Source of the DNA: Burkholderiaceae bacterium
GTDB lineage: Bacteria; Pseudomonadota; Gammaproteobacteria; Burkholderiales; Burkholderiaceae
DNA: 64,000 nucleotides
Reading direction: 5' to 3'
Assembly (NCBI GenBank): GCA_947472645.1
Contig: CANJBQ010000009.1
Location: forward strand, 1 to 64,000
Position 1 is the stretch's first letter; every line of letters starts with the position of its first letter. A program made the translations under genes and the position numbers. The notes beneath the pieces are model-generated. The model made no database searches. It had not been told where the DNA came from and saw only the letters and a program-made list of their open reading frames with translations. Shown here piece after piece: positions 28,309 through 38,509 of the stretch.

Positions 28309-29336
28309 GCATTACTCCTGCGGCGTGGATCAAAGGCATTCCTTAAAGCTTCACCCATAAAGGTTAACAATAATAATGTTCCAACCAACACAATAAAAGT
28401 CGCTAGTGATATCCACCACGCATCTAAGTTCGATTTACCCTGTGACAACAATTCTCCAAGACTGGGCGTGTCTGGAGGAACACCCAAACCCAAAAAGTCT
28501 AAACTAGTCAGCGATAAAATAGCTGCACTCATCTGAAAGGGTAAAAAAGTAATCACTGGTATCAAACTGTTTGGCAAAATATGCCTATACATAATCTGCC
28601 AATTCGATAAACCTAGTGCTCTTGCCGCTTTCACATACTCCAAACTACGATTACGATAAAACTCTACGCGCACATAATCAGATAAGTGAATCCAACTAAA
28701 CAGAGATAACAAGATGACTAATAACCAAATACTTGGACTAAATACAGATGCAAAAATAATCAATAAATACAACTCTGGCAAAGATCGCCAGACATCAATG
28801 ATACGTTGAGTAATAAGGTCAAATCTACCCCCAAGATAGCCCATCAGACCGCCTAACAAAACGCCAATAATGACTCCTACAATAGTTAAGGCTAAACCAA
28901 ATAAAACAGAGAGCCTGAATCCATAAATCAAACGCGCCAGAACATCTCTACCTCGGTCGTCAGTGCCTACCCAATTATCCATTGAAGGTGATGCAGGATT
29001 AGGTTGTTTTGAAAAGTAATTAAGCGATAAGTAACTGTATTCAATCGGAGGGAAAATAGCCCAGTTCCTCTTACTTTGGAGATGCTTTCGAATCAAGGGA
29101 TCATGGAAATCAGTCGGTGTTTCAAAGTCACCACCAAAAACCGTTTCTGGATAATCTTTCACAATTGGAAAATAAAATTGCCCTTCATAATGCACAATCA
29201 AGGGACGATCATTGGCAACAAATTCAGCGCACAAACTAATTCCAAACAGGATTAAAAAAATCCATAGGCTGGAATACCCTAATCGATTACTTTTGAATCG
29301 TTGCCAAGCAGAATTTTTTTTCTTGACGGTTGCCAT
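28305..29336 (-). CDS. yejE: Peptide ABC importer permease YejE
   Basis: This 343-residue permease has an N-terminal membrane segment and a periplasmic insert containing FPPIEYSY and the GTDDRGRDVLARLIYG motif. Five further membrane segments follow, with the ATPase-contact EAA loop (YVKAARALGLSNWQIMYRHILPNS). Its start shares one base with the yejB stop codon. It partners YejB. Confidence 0.93.
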   Translation of the reverse strand: MATVKKKNSAWQRFKSNRLGYSSLWIFLILFGISLCAEFVANDRPLIVHYEGQFYFPIVKDYPETVFGGDFETPTDFHDPLIRKHLQSKRNWAIFPPIEYSYLSLNYFSKQPNPASPSMDNWVGTDDRGRDVLARLIYGFRLSVLFGLALTIVGVIIGVLLGGLMGYLGGRFDLITQRIIDVWRSLPELYLLIIFASVFSPSIWLLVILLSLFSWIHLSDYVRVEFYRNRSLEYVKAARALGLSNWQIMYRHILPNSLIPVITFLPFQMSAAILSLTSLDFLGLGVPPDTPSLGELLSQGKSNLDAWWISLATFIVLVGTLLLLTFMGEALRNAFDPRRRSNA

Positions 29337-30409
29337 TACGAACCCCCACTACCAAATTGAATCCTTGGGTCAACGAGAACATAACCAATATCAGAGAGTA
29401 ACTTTGTGAATAATCCAATCAAAGTAAATACATACAAAGTTCCAAATACCACTGGATAATCTCTGCGCATAACCGCTTCAAAAGACATCAACCCGATACC
29501 ATCAAGAGAAAATAAAGTCTCTATCAATAACGATCCAGCAAAAAAAGCTCCAATAAACGCCGCAGGAAACCCAGTAACTAAGGGGATCATGGCGTTACGA
29601 AATATATGTCGCCACAATACTAAATGCTCCGGCAAACCTTTCGCTCTTGCAGTAGTGACGTACTGTTTACGTATTTCCTCTATAAAAGAATTTTTAGTCA
29701 GCATGGTAATCACGGCAAAGCTACCCAAGACAGAAGCAGTAATTGGTAATACTAAATGCCATAAATAATCTAATATTTTTGACGTCAAGGAGAGTGATTC
29801 AAAGTTATCAGAGACTAGTCCTCGTAATGGAAATATTTGTAAAAAAGAACCTCCCCCAAAAAGGACAAGCAATAAGATACCCATAACAAATCCAGGGATA
29901 GCATAACCAATTAAGACCAATAAACTGGAAATCGTATCAAAGCGCGTGCCGTCCCGAATCGCCTTGGATATACCCAGTGGTACGGAAATTAAATACGTGA
30001 TGAAAAAAGTCCACAAACCGATACTGATAGAAACTGGCAACTTTGTCAAAATCAATTGCCAAACACTCTGATGCTGATAATAGCTTTCTCCTAAATCAAA
30101 CTGTGCAAATTTTCCAAGCATACTAAAGTATCGTTCGATCGGGGGTTTATCAAAACCATATAGAGCTTTAATTTCTGCTAATCTTTTCTCATCAATACCC
30201 TGCCGACCACGATAGGTACTTCCTCCTCCGGTTGCCTCGCCAGCACCTACCCCAGCTCCGCCCCGCCCTTTTAACTCAAGCACCATTTGCTCAACAGGTC
30301 CTCCAGGCACAAACTGAACCACAGCAAAAGTTAAGGTTAAAACCCCAATCAATGTTGGAATCATGAGTAATAATCGTTTGACGATGTAAGGAGCTAAACC
30401 ATGTCTCAT
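29336..30409 (-). CDS. yejB: Peptide ABC importer permease YejB
   Basis: This permease of about 357 residues has the DppB-type N-terminus (YIVKRLLLMIPTLIGVLTLTF), a Gly-rich insert (GRGGAGVGAGEATGGG) typical of YejB, and an EAA loop (YVTTARAKGLPEHLVLWRHI). I prefer ATG 30409 to the ORF-track GTG at 30445, because the former starts two bases after the yejA stop while the latter would overlap yejA by 34 bases. Confidence 0.92.
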   Translation of the reverse strand: MRHGLAPYIVKRLLLMIPTLIGVLTLTFAVVQFVPGGPVEQMVLELKGRGGAGVGAGEATGGGSTYRGRQGIDEKRLAEIKALYGFDKPPIERYFSMLGKFAQFDLGESYYQHQSVWQLILTKLPVSISIGLWTFFITYLISVPLGISKAIRDGTRFDTISSLLVLIGYAIPGFVMGILLLVLFGGGSFLQIFPLRGLVSDNFESLSLTSKILDYLWHLVLPITASVLGSFAVITMLTKNSFIEEIRKQYVTTARAKGLPEHLVLWRHIFRNAMIPLVTGFPAAFIGAFFAGSLLIETLFSLDGIGLMSFEAVMRRDYPVVFGTLYVFTLIGLFTKLLSDIGYVLVDPRIQFGSGGS

Positions 30410-30411
30410 GT

Positions 30412-32253
30412 TTATTCTTTCTTCAGCGGTTGAGCTTCGCGCCACCAGTTACTTAAAACCCAACCCTCGGCAGTGTAATACAAAGGGGGGGTTGGAAAAC
30501 CTAACTGCGAGCTATAAGCAACTCGGTGGGTCGGGTTATACCAGTGGGGTACGACAAAATAATGATGAATCAAAATACGGTCAAGAGCGCGAGTAGCAAC
30601 GTAGAGCTTTTCGCGAGTCTCGGCTCGAGTAATCATCCCAATTAAATCATCCACAGCGCGCAATTGAACCCCAATTTGGTTATCAGAACCTTTTTGCCCT
30701 GCCGCTTCGCTCCCAAAACGATCCCACAACTCATTACCAGGACTTTGGGTATCTTGATACCGAATCGTCGTCATCTCAAAATCGTGCTCATTGAGACGTT
30801 GTTGATAAAGCGCATTATCGGTTGTCCTCACATTAGCCTGAATCCCTAATTTCTCTAAATTACGGACATATGCAGTCAGGATTCGTAATAAGAACGGACT
30901 ATCTTCCAACATTTCAAAGACAAAGGGCTGACCCGCTTTATTCCGTAGCGCGCCATCTCGATATGTCCAACCCGCTTGTGCCAAAAGATCACGCGCTTTC
31001 AGTAAATTTTTTCGGAGAGACTGAGGTTCATTCGTGCTAGTAGGTGAAGGCATAGGGCCTAATATCTCTGGAGTTATCTCACTGGGATATTTTTGTTGCA
31101 AGCTCTTTAATAAGCGTAACTCTTCACCATCAGGAAGACTATTCGCCTCATAAGATGCGCCAAGTAAAGAGTTCGCAAAATAACTATCTAAACGTTTATA
31201 TTGACTATAAAAAATCTGCCGATTGAGCCACTCAAAATCCAGCGCCAAACCCAGTGCTTGACGTACTCTTGGATCTTTAAAAACTTCCTTACGCGTATTC
31301 ATGGCAAATCCTTGCATACCAGCGCCATTCTGGTGTTTAAACTCGTGCTTGATGAGTTGCCCATTATTAAATTTCGAACCTACATAACTTTTCGCCCATA
31401 ACTTGGCGCGATACTCGACAATCGCATCAAACTCACCTGCTTTAAAGGCTTCTAAGCGAACCGTGTCATCACTAAATAATTTATAAACAATCCGGTCAAA
31501 ATTAAAGCTCCCAATACGAGCATTAATATTCTTACCCCAATAATTGGGGTTCTTTTTAAAGATGATATTTCTTCCAGTTTGATAAGACTCGATGATGTAG
31601 GGACCACTGCCAATCGGTGACTCAAAAGCCAAATCGTTAAAAGCCACTTTGGTTCCATCCTTTTTTTGGCCCCAATGCGGTGAAAAAATCGGCATCGTTC
31701 CAACTAATAAGGGCGCTTCACCAGTTCGAGATCTAAAGTCAAACCGAACGACACGATCCGAAACCACCACCGCTTGTTTAATATCCGCAAATATCGTGCG
31801 ATATCGAGGATGACCTAGCTTACTCATTAACGTATCAAAACTATATTTAACATCGCTGGCAGTGATCGTAGTTCCATCACTAAATTTAGCTTCTGGACGA
31901 AGATGAAATGTCATCGATAAATGATCTGGAGATATCACCATGTCATCTGCAATTAAACCGTAAATGGTGGAAGTCTCATCAGAACTCCCAATAGCAAGTG
32001 ATTCAAACATTAAATCAGCAATACCTGGGGCGGAAACACCTCTTAAAGTGAAGGGATTAAATTTATCAAAACTGGTTCGACGATCCGGATTAGCTAACGT
32101 GAGCGTTCCACCCTGAGGTGCTTGGGGATTAACAAAATCAAAGGCTAAAAAATCTTTTGGGTATTTGGGCTCTCCATATTGAGCAAAAGCGTGCGCCGCC
32201 CAACCAGATTGGGGGAAAAAAAGAATACTCAGAAATAATAGGATGATTTTCAT
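30412..32253 (-). CDS. yejA: Peptide ABC importer solute-binding protein YejA
   Basis: This 613-residue SBP_bac_5 family protein has a signal peptide (cleavage near GWAAHA, about residue 19-20). Its mature start, YGEPKYPKDFLAFDFVNPQAPQGG, is characteristic of YejA. It delivers oligopeptides, and in enteric bacteria microcin C, to YejBE. It heads the four-gene yejABEF operon. It lies divergent from fabI across 113 bases that hold both promoters; I could not assign firm -35/-10 elements there. Confidence 0.92.
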   Translation of the reverse strand: MKIILLFLSILFFPQSGWAAHAFAQYGEPKYPKDFLAFDFVNPQAPQGGTLTLANPDRRTSFDKFNPFTLRGVSAPGIADLMFESLAIGSSDETSTIYGLIADDMVISPDHLSMTFHLRPEAKFSDGTTITASDVKYSFDTLMSKLGHPRYRTIFADIKQAVVVSDRVVRFDFRSRTGEAPLLVGTMPIFSPHWGQKKDGTKVAFNDLAFESPIGSGPYIIESYQTGRNIIFKKNPNYWGKNINARIGSFNFDRIVYKLFSDDTVRLEAFKAGEFDAIVEYRAKLWAKSYVGSKFNNGQLIKHEFKHQNGAGMQGFAMNTRKEVFKDPRVRQALGLALDFEWLNRQIFYSQYKRLDSYFANSLLGASYEANSLPDGEELRLLKSLQQKYPSEITPEILGPMPSPTSTNEPQSLRKNLLKARDLLAQAGWTYRDGALRNKAGQPFVFEMLEDSPFLLRILTAYVRNLEKLGIQANVRTTDNALYQQRLNEHDFEMTTIRYQDTQSPGNELWDRFGSEAAGQKGSDNQIGVQLRAVDDLIGMITRAETREKLYVATRALDRILIHHYFVVPHWYNPTHRVAYSSQLGFPTPPLYYTAEGWVLSNWWREAQPLKKE

Positions 32254-32366
32254 AGCAGAACGTTTATCTTACTTCAGGTCGGTCATGAGTGATGTGACAC
32301 AATTGTAGTTGGCTGAAAAGTTTTTGTAATAATTGTAATAGTCGTCATTTTCATAAGGAAATTAAC

Positions 32367-33149
32367 ATGGGTTTTCTATCCGGTAAAAAAATTCTCATTA
32401 CAGGTGTCTTATCCAATCGATCCATCGCTTATGGGATCGCTAAAGCCTGTCATCGGGAAGGTGCAGAATTAGCATTTACCTATGTCAGTGAGCGCTTTAA
32501 GGAGCGTATTACGGGTTTTGCAGCTGAATTTAACAGCCAACTCATTTTTGATTGTGATGTCAGCAGCGATGAACAAATATCACAGCTTTTTACCGATTTA
32601 GCCAAAACATGGCCTCAGTTTGATGGTTTTGTACATTCCATCGGTTTTGCCCCAAAAGAAGCCATCATGGGTGACTTTATCGAGGGTCTAAGTCGTGAAG
32701 CTTTCCATATCGCTCACGATATCTCTGCATATAGCTTTCCAGCAATGGCTAAAGCTGCACTACCGATGCTCTCGCCTCAAGCCGCCTTGCTGACATTAAC
32801 CTATTTAGGGTCCCTGCGCGTTGTTCCGAACTACAACACGATGGGACTTGCCAAGGCCTCTCTAGAAGCGAGTGTGAGATATCTAGCTCAATCTTTGGGT
32901 AGCCGAGGCATACGCGTGAATGGTATATCGGCTGGACCTATCAGAACTCTAGCAGCTAGCGGCATTAAGGATTTTGGAAAAATCTTGGAAAGCGTTGAGA
33001 AAAATGCCCCTCTGCGTAAAAATGTGACGATTGATGATGTCGGTAATGCCGCCGCCTTCTTTATGTCTGAATTAGCTGGAGGCATTACTGGGGAAATTAC
33101 CTATGTAGATGCCGGCTATAGTCAAGTTGTCGGTGGTATGTCCGAATGA
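32367..33149 (+). CDS. fabI: Enoyl-[acyl-carrier-protein] reductase FabI
   Basis: This 260-residue NADH-dependent reductase catalyses the last step of the fatty-acid elongation cycle. The nucleotide-binding region is [17 protein letters not shown], and the active-site Tyr146, Tyr156 and Lys163 (NYNTMGLAK) fall at the same positions as in E. coli FabI. AAGGA precedes the start. It is followed seven bases later by chrA. As the probable sole ENR it would be essential and a triclosan target. Confidence 0.96.
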   Translation: MGFLSGKKILITGVLSNRSIAYGIAKACHREGAELAFTYVSERFKERITGFAAEFNSQLIFDCDVSSDEQISQLFTDLAKTWPQFDGFVHSIGFAPKEAIMGDFIEGLSREAFHIAHDISAYSFPAMAKAALPMLSPQAALLTLTYLGSLRVVPNYNTMGLAKASLEASVRYLAQSLGSRGIRVNGISAGPIRTLAASGIKDFGKILESVEKNAPLRKNVTIDDVGNAAAFFMSELAGGITGEITYVDAGYSQVVGGMSE

Positions 33150-33156
33150 TCACGGA

Positions 33157-34509
33157 ATGACAACTCATCAAGCACCCACAGCGTCCTTCCGGGACGCTGT
33201 TTTATTTTGGTTCAAATTAGGCTTTATCAGTTTTGGAGGACCTGCCGGACAAATTGCGACGGTCCACCAAGAGCTCGTCGAAAATAAGCGCTGGATCTCT
33301 GAACAACGATTTTTACATGCTCTAAACTATTGCATGCTGTTGCCAGGCCCAGAAGCCCTGCAATTAGTGATCTATATGGGCTGGCTTTTACATCGAACGA
33401 TTGGTGGATTGATTGCCGGCTTTCTGTTTATTTTTCCAGCGATTCTTTTACTCATTGTCTTATCCTTGATCTATGTCGTCTTCGGACATACCTCACTCAT
33501 CGAAGGTATCTTTTTAGGGATTAAACCGGCAGTTACAGCAATTGTGATTGCAGCAGGTTACCGAATTAGTAAACGAATTCTAAAAAAACCAATCCATATT
33601 GCCCTAGCCGTGGGTGCATTTTGTGGGATACAACTCCATGTTCCCTACCCTATCATCATTATCGGTGCCGGATTGATTGGATTTTTCGCTCACCGGAAAA
33701 ATCCAGAACTGATGGGAGGCACCACAAGCTCACACGCTTCATCATCAAATTCAACAGTACATCATCCCGCCATCATCGATGATGATTCAATACAGTTGTC
33801 TCATACATTTTTCAGTATCAAAAAAATCATTCTAGTACTGTCCGTCTCCATCATTGCCTGGGGTATACCTTTTGGATTGTTATGGCATTTTTTTGGTAAA
33901 TCATCGGTCTTCACCCAATTAGCGTGGTTCTTTACCAAAGCAGCTTTACTGACTTTTGGTGGAGCCTACGCTGTTCTCCCCTACGTATTCCAAGAAACCG
34001 TCGAACATTTCCACTGGCTCACCACTGCACAAATGATGGATGGTCTTGCCCTTGGAGAAACAACACCTGGCCCCTTAATTATTGTGGTTACCTTTGTTGG
34101 TTTTATTGCCTCTTATACAAATGAACTATTTTTGAACTCCAAAATATGGTCAGGTATTTTTGGAGGGTTGGTAGTGAGCTGGTTCACCTTTTTACCTTCC
34201 TTTTGTTTTATCTTTTTAGGTGGCCCCTTGATTGAATCCACCCGTCAAGAATTACGCCTACTCCCCATTCTGAATGGCATCACTTGCGCTGTGGTGGGCG
34301 TGATTGCGAGCCTTGCTCTCTTTTTTGGCTTACATACCCTGTTCCCAGAAAATCTCGTCAGCAGTATGTTTTGGCAACACATGATGGTTGCGATAGTATT
34401 GATAGTCGGGTCAAGCATTGCCCTCATTCGTTATGGGCAAAGTATGATGCGTATTATTTTTGGATGCGCCATCATCGGCCTCATCCTCTTTCAAATAGGG
34501 ATGCGTTGA
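33157..34509 (+). CDS. chrA: Chromate transporter ChrA, two-domain
   Basis: This 450-residue inner-membrane protein has two homologous CHR domains. The first has FKLGFISFGGPAGQ near the N-terminus and the second FTKAALLTFGGAYAVLPY after about residue 250, with ETTPGPL in the second. A Ser/His-rich cytoplasmic linker (about 180-215) joins them. It exports chromate, or possibly another oxyanion such as sulfate. I use ATG 33157, since the ORF-track start overlaps fabI. Its stop codon abuts that of the convergent dsrE-like gene. Confidence 0.92.
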   Translation: MTTHQAPTASFRDAVLFWFKLGFISFGGPAGQIATVHQELVENKRWISEQRFLHALNYCMLLPGPEALQLVIYMGWLLHRTIGGLIAGFLFIFPAILLLIVLSLIYVVFGHTSLIEGIFLGIKPAVTAIVIAAGYRISKRILKKPIHIALAVGAFCGIQLHVPYPIIIIGAGLIGFFAHRKNPELMGGTTSSHASSSNSTVHHPAIIDDDSIQLSHTFFSIKKIILVLSVSIIAWGIPFGLLWHFFGKSSVFTQLAWFFTKAALLTFGGAYAVLPYVFQETVEHFHWLTTAQMMDGLALGETTPGPLIIVVTFVGFIASYTNELFLNSKIWSGIFGGLVVSWFTFLPSFCFIFLGGPLIESTRQELRLLPILNGITCAVVGVIASLALFFGLHTLFPENLVSSMFWQHMMVAIVLIVGSSIALIRYGQSMMRIIFGCAIIGLILFQIGMR

Positions 34510-34950
34510 TTAAGGTTTGATATAAGCGAAATGTTCTTTAACTTGTAAATCAGCAATTCGCACAACACCAGAAGGCGTAAAGTCGGATTCTAAAATAAAT
34601 GTCTCTTTTTTGAGGTCTCTATTTTTTAGCGTAATCTCACAAACCTCAAACCTTACTCCACGTGATTTCAATGCCGAAATTAAAGGCGCATATTCCACTT
34701 GGTTTTTTTGATCTTTCGCCCCCTCCATCAACAGATCAACGCCAAATGCATGTGTCACCACAACAATCTTTGTCGATGGCGAAACATCAAGATGATTACG
34801 AATATTACGCAGCCCTTTTAACCCTTGAAACTGTGTATCATCAATGTGATAGACCACTTGTGTAGACTGGGGCTGCGCCATTGATGGGACAATAAATAGG
34901 TTAGACAATATGTATACAGTAATGATCGACAAGTATTTCAATGTGTTCAT
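34510..34950 (-). CDS. Exported DsrE-like sulfur-relay protein
   Basis: This 146-residue protein has a signal peptide (cleavage near PSMAQ, about residue 25) followed by a DsrE/DsrF fold. The single conserved cysteine is Cys104 in RFEVCEITLKN, the position that carries sulfur in DsrE/TusD homologues. It lies 56 bases downstream of soxB on the same strand, so it may belong to the sox transcript. A periplasmic DsrE is unlike the cytoplasmic TusBCD/DsrEFH proteins. Binding or shuttling of Sox-derived persulfide is a reasonable but unproven idea. Confidence 0.8.
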   Translation of the reverse strand: MNTLKYLSIITVYILSNLFIVPSMAQPQSTQVVYHIDDTQFQGLKGLRNIRNHLDVSPSTKIVVVTHAFGVDLLMEGAKDQKNQVEYAPLISALKSRGVRFEVCEITLKNRDLKKETFILESDFTPSGVVRIADLQVKEHFAYIKP

Positions 34951-35006
34951 AAAGCTACCCTTTTAAAGTTTTAAACAGAAATGATTCCATCAAGCACAAT
35001 CGGAAT

Positions 35007-36713
35007 TCAGGATACACCTTTGATAATGGGTTGATTAGGCTTTACAGTTTTAACGATCTTCACCTCCCGAAGATGTCTTGCCACCACATCCCAAATCGGC
35101 TCACCACCTTGTTCTCTCGATGCCTCACTCACTCCTGCCCAACCAGCTACTTTATAGTTTTTATGAGCTTCAATCAATTGCCCTTTCAGTCGCATATCTG
35201 AAATCCGCTTACCCACTTTCTCACGTGGTTCTATGGTGTACTGTAAACCGCCCACACGGACCATATCCCCTCCCTGCTGATAATAAGGATCAGGGTGGAA
35301 TAAATTATCAGCAACATCCTCTAAGATGTCTTTAATAGCTTGCCCCGTCATTTCATTGACAGTACTATTGGGGTAAGTAATTGCTGTTTGATCCATGAGA
35401 TTTTCCATGGTAATCGCTTGACCAGGAAGGATGGAGGTGCCCCAACGAAAGCCCGGTGAAAAAGCAATCTGCGTATTTTTTTGCGACATCAAACTATCTA
35501 AGATGATTTGATCGAAACTTCCATTAAAGTTTCCACGACGGTAAAGTAGATCATTCGTCACGGCTAGCTTTTCTTGTAACTTCGATTCATAGGGACGCCG
35601 AATATTATTAATCAATGTTGTCATAGCAACATCTGGCTCAATGAGGTTGGAAAATATAGGCAACAATTTATACCTAAAACCTACTGGTTCTGAACCTTTG
35701 ACTTCAACATCTAAAACACCCAAATATTTACCATTGGAACCTGCATTTGTGACTAAGGTCATACCACCAGGATTTTTAACTTGTACTGGAACAGGAACGC
35801 CATCATGCGTGTGCCCACCAAGGATGGCATGTAGTCCACGCAATCGTGAAGCCAGCTTCAAGTCAACATCCATACCGTTATGCGATAAAAGAACAACCAG
35901 CTTCGCCCCCTTGCTCTTCACTTCATCAATCGTTTTTTGTAGATTTTCTTCTTGAATACCAAAGGTCCAATTCGGAATCAAATATCCAGGATTAGCAATG
36001 GGGGTATACGGAAATGCTTGTCCAATAATTGCTACAGATACCCCATTCATTTGACGAATAGAATAGGCAGGAAATACTTCATCACCAAAGTCAGTTGTTT
36101 TAACGTTTTGGGCTAAAAAATCAATTTTTCCCTTGAAATCTTTTTGAATGATTTCCATGACACGCGCATCACCTAATGTCATTTCCCAGTGAGCCGTCAT
36201 CATGTCAACACCAAGCGCTAATGATGCTTCAACCATATCTTGGCCTTTAGTCCATAACGCCGTCGCAGAACCCTGCCAAGTATCGCCACCATCTAAGAGC
36301 AAAGCCCCAGGACGCGACGCTTTTAATTGCCGAACAAGAGTTGATAATTGCGCAAAACCACCAAGCCGACCATAATTTTTAGCCGCTTGAGTAAAATTGA
36401 GATGGGTAAAGGCATAAGCATCTCTTGAACCCGCAGCAATACCATTGGCTTTTAATAAAGCCTCACCCACTAAGTGGGGTGTCTTACCAAAGGATAGTCC
36501 CGCTCCAATGTTGATGCTTGGCTCGCGAAAATAGACAGGCATTAATTGCGCATGAGAATCGGTAAAGTGCAGTAAATGGACATTGCCATAAGACGGAACA
36601 TCATAGAAAGCTTTTGCTGATTGTTGCGCTAATGAAAAATCACTATAAAGTCCAAGACCGCCTGCCGAAGCAATGGCAAGAGTCTTTAAAAACTCACGAC
36701 GATGAATAGTCAT
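35007..36713 (-). CDS. soxB: Thiosulfohydrolase SoxB
   Basis: This 568-residue periplasmic di-manganese enzyme hydrolyses sulfate from SoxY-bound sulfonate. A Tat signal (HRREFLKTLAIASAG) is followed by the metallophosphatase/5'-nucleotidase fold. Metal-site motifs are HFTDSHAQL (Asp52, His54), LDGGDTWQGSAT and the SoxB signature GGHTHDG. The C-terminal 5'-nucleotidase domain covers about 370-560. It follows soxX by eight bases. Confidence 0.95.
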   Translation of the reverse strand: MTIHRREFLKTLAIASAGGLGLYSDFSLAQQSAKAFYDVPSYGNVHLLHFTDSHAQLMPVYFREPSINIGAGLSFGKTPHLVGEALLKANGIAAGSRDAYAFTHLNFTQAAKNYGRLGGFAQLSTLVRQLKASRPGALLLDGGDTWQGSATALWTKGQDMVEASLALGVDMMTAHWEMTLGDARVMEIIQKDFKGKIDFLAQNVKTTDFGDEVFPAYSIRQMNGVSVAIIGQAFPYTPIANPGYLIPNWTFGIQEENLQKTIDEVKSKGAKLVVLLSHNGMDVDLKLASRLRGLHAILGGHTHDGVPVPVQVKNPGGMTLVTNAGSNGKYLGVLDVEVKGSEPVGFRYKLLPIFSNLIEPDVAMTTLINNIRRPYESKLQEKLAVTNDLLYRRGNFNGSFDQIILDSLMSQKNTQIAFSPGFRWGTSILPGQAITMENLMDQTAITYPNSTVNEMTGQAIKDILEDVADNLFHPDPYYQQGGDMVRVGGLQYTIEPREKVGKRISDMRLKGQLIEAHKNYKVAGWAGVSEASREQGGEPIWDVVARHLREVKIVKTVKPNQPIIKGVS

Positions 36714-36721
36714 GAAGGTGC

Positions 36722-37345
36722 CTATTGATTAACGGGCGACTGAGGATCAAGCAACAAAGCCATAACATCCTGAATTTGTTTTTCAGTAAGAATTTTAAAA
36801 TGTCCAAAGCGCGGCATATTGCTACAAGCGTTATACGCCTTGGAATTATTAATCCGGTTCCAGGTGTACTGAATTAATTCAGGGGAGTTACCACGATTCT
36901 TCCCATAATTCCAAAGGGTTGGTCCAATATTGCCATGGGAGATTTCTTTCTGATCTATTTGATGACAGTTATAACAACCACCACCATTGACCATCGCTGC
37001 GCTATCAGACCAAGTCACTCCGCGCCCACTTTGTGCAATCGCTTCGCCACTCTTCCAATCACCAAGATATTTTCCATCCGCAGGTGCTTGTATCGTCGCC
37101 ATATTTATTTTTTGTATTTCTAGCGACTTTGCTGCTCCTGCTTTACTTTTGATCAACCTTGGCTCAGAACAAAGCTGTTGAGTAGCATCTTGTTGAATAC
37201 GATCAATACTTGCATTTCCCTCACTACGAAAACTTTCATACATCATTTTCTGAAACTGGGGATCAGATTTTTGTTGGGCATAGGTCGAACTCGTAACTAA
37301 GAAAAAAATTATCGATAACAAATATGTATAAGTGACAGATCTCAT
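36722..37345 (-). CDS. soxX: Sulfur-oxidising cytochrome c subunit SoxX
   Basis: This 207-residue monohaem cytochrome has a signal peptide (cleavage near STYAQ, about residue 24) and haem motif CYNCH at 124-128. The probable axial Met177 is in SNMPRFG. I use ATG 37345, which overlaps the soxA stop by four bases; the ORF-track start is 40 codons too early. Pairs with SoxA to attach thiosulfate to SoxY. Confidence 0.94.
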   Translation of the reverse strand: MRSVTYTYLLSIIFFLVTSSTYAQQKSDPQFQKMMYESFRSEGNASIDRIQQDATQQLCSEPRLIKSKAGAAKSLEIQKINMATIQAPADGKYLGDWKSGEAIAQSGRGVTWSDSAAMVNGGGCYNCHQIDQKEISHGNIGPTLWNYGKNRGNSPELIQYTWNRINNSKAYNACSNMPRFGHFKILTEKQIQDVMALLLDPQSPVNQ

Positions 37346-38154
37346 CGTTTTAACCCTGGAGTTTGAATCACACCGCCATTGGCATTCATCGCCATATACA
37401 TCGAAAGCGCAACCGTGACATCTGAACCATAAATAGGAAATGCGACACGCTGTTGTCGAAAACAATCATTAAGACGTTGTTGCATCGTCCAAAATTGCCC
37501 ACTAGAAACTCGATACGCTGGCCATGCGCCCCATCCTGCAATAGCACCCTCATGCGTGGTGAGATTCGGTAAGTCTTGCAAACGAATACGACGTCCATCC
37601 TGTGCATGACAAGACGCACATGAAAAATCAAATGGTCCAGCTTGATAGTAAAAAGCTTTTTTACCCATCTCATACATGATTTTTTCTTTGGGGTGCGACA
37701 TGCTGACCTTGACTTTTTGTCCTTTGGAATGCGTCACTATATAAGCAACTAGAACGTCCATATCTTTTTTAAGCCCCACACCAAACTTAGCCTCAATGAT
37801 GTCTTTACTAGCAATGCCTTGAAGTTTTTCCATACAGGTCATGAGCCGTGACTCAAGATCTTGAACGCGTTGCGTGTCTTTAAAATACCTGGGTAGCTGA
37901 GCTGCGGCGCCGTCTACCACCCCAGCGCCCAGTCCAAGGTCACACTTTTCTAACGAAGCATTAAATGGTCCAACTGGTTTTTTCCAAAGCTCTTCACCCG
38001 CCATCTCGTATAACTCCGATGGATTACCATCGGCGATCATCTCGCGATATCTTGCAATGTCGTCAGCTGTATTTTGTGCAAAAGATATATGGCTAATGTT
38101 TAAAAAAAGCACAAAGTATATTAACTTTAATAGATGAATAGATGAGGATTTCAT
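37342..38154 (-). CDS. soxA: Sulfur-oxidising cytochrome c subunit SoxA, monohaem type
   Basis: This 270-residue protein has a signal peptide (cleavage near SFAQN, residue 27). A single haem motif CASCH lies at 179-183, and Cys231 (LNDCFRQQR) is the likely active-site or ligand cysteine. The first haem site of dihaem SoxA is absent: Cys71 and Cys107 remain, consistent with the disulfide of monohaem forms. With SoxX it forms the c-type cytochrome that oxidatively couples thiosulfate to SoxYZ. Confidence 0.94.
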   Translation of the reverse strand: MKSSSIHLLKLIYFVLFLNISHISFAQNTADDIARYREMIADGNPSELYEMAGEELWKKPVGPFNASLEKCDLGLGAGVVDGAAAQLPRYFKDTQRVQDLESRLMTCMEKLQGIASKDIIEAKFGVGLKKDMDVLVAYIVTHSKGQKVKVSMSHPKEKIMYEMGKKAFYYQAGPFDFSCASCHAQDGRRIRLQDLPNLTTHEGAIAGWGAWPAYRVSSGQFWTMQQRLNDCFRQQRVAFPIYGSDVTVALSMYMAMNANGGVIQTPGLKR

Positions 38155-38165
38155 GGATTGTTGGC

Positions 38166-38474
38166 TTAAGAAACAATCAATTCATCAGTGCGTTTATCGC
38201 CTTTGGTATCAACCCAACTTACAACGAGTCGATCGCCTTTGGCTCCTTTAAATTTAAAGTTCAAAAAAGGGTCTTTGGAAACAGCCGAGCCAAACTGAGC
38301 ATTAAAAACCTCTTTGCCTTGTGCTTGAACATTCAAAAGAGTGATAAACCAAGCCGGTATTGTTTTACCATTGGCATCTTTACGCTGCCCCGACTCCATA
38401 TCATGCCTCATTAAAATTTTGACATCAACAACACCATCTTTTTCAGTAGCTCTTAAGCGCATTGGATCTGGCAT
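38166..38474 (-). CDS. soxZ: Sulfur-carrier partner SoxZ
   Basis: This 102-residue immunoglobulin-like protein without a signal peptide is exported as a complex with SoxY. Typical motifs are MRLRATEKDGVVDVKILMRHDME, a central NAQFGSAVSKDPFLNF, and a WVDTKGD turn. It lies between soxY (35 bases) and soxA (11 bases). Confidence 0.94.
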   Translation of the reverse strand: MPDPMRLRATEKDGVVDVKILMRHDMESGQRKDANGKTIPAWFITLLNVQAQGKEVFNAQFGSAVSKDPFLNFKFKGAKGDRLVVSWVDTKGDKRTDELIVS

Positions 38475-38509
38475 ATATCTTCCTTAAAAAAAACTTATTA
38501 TGTAATCAA

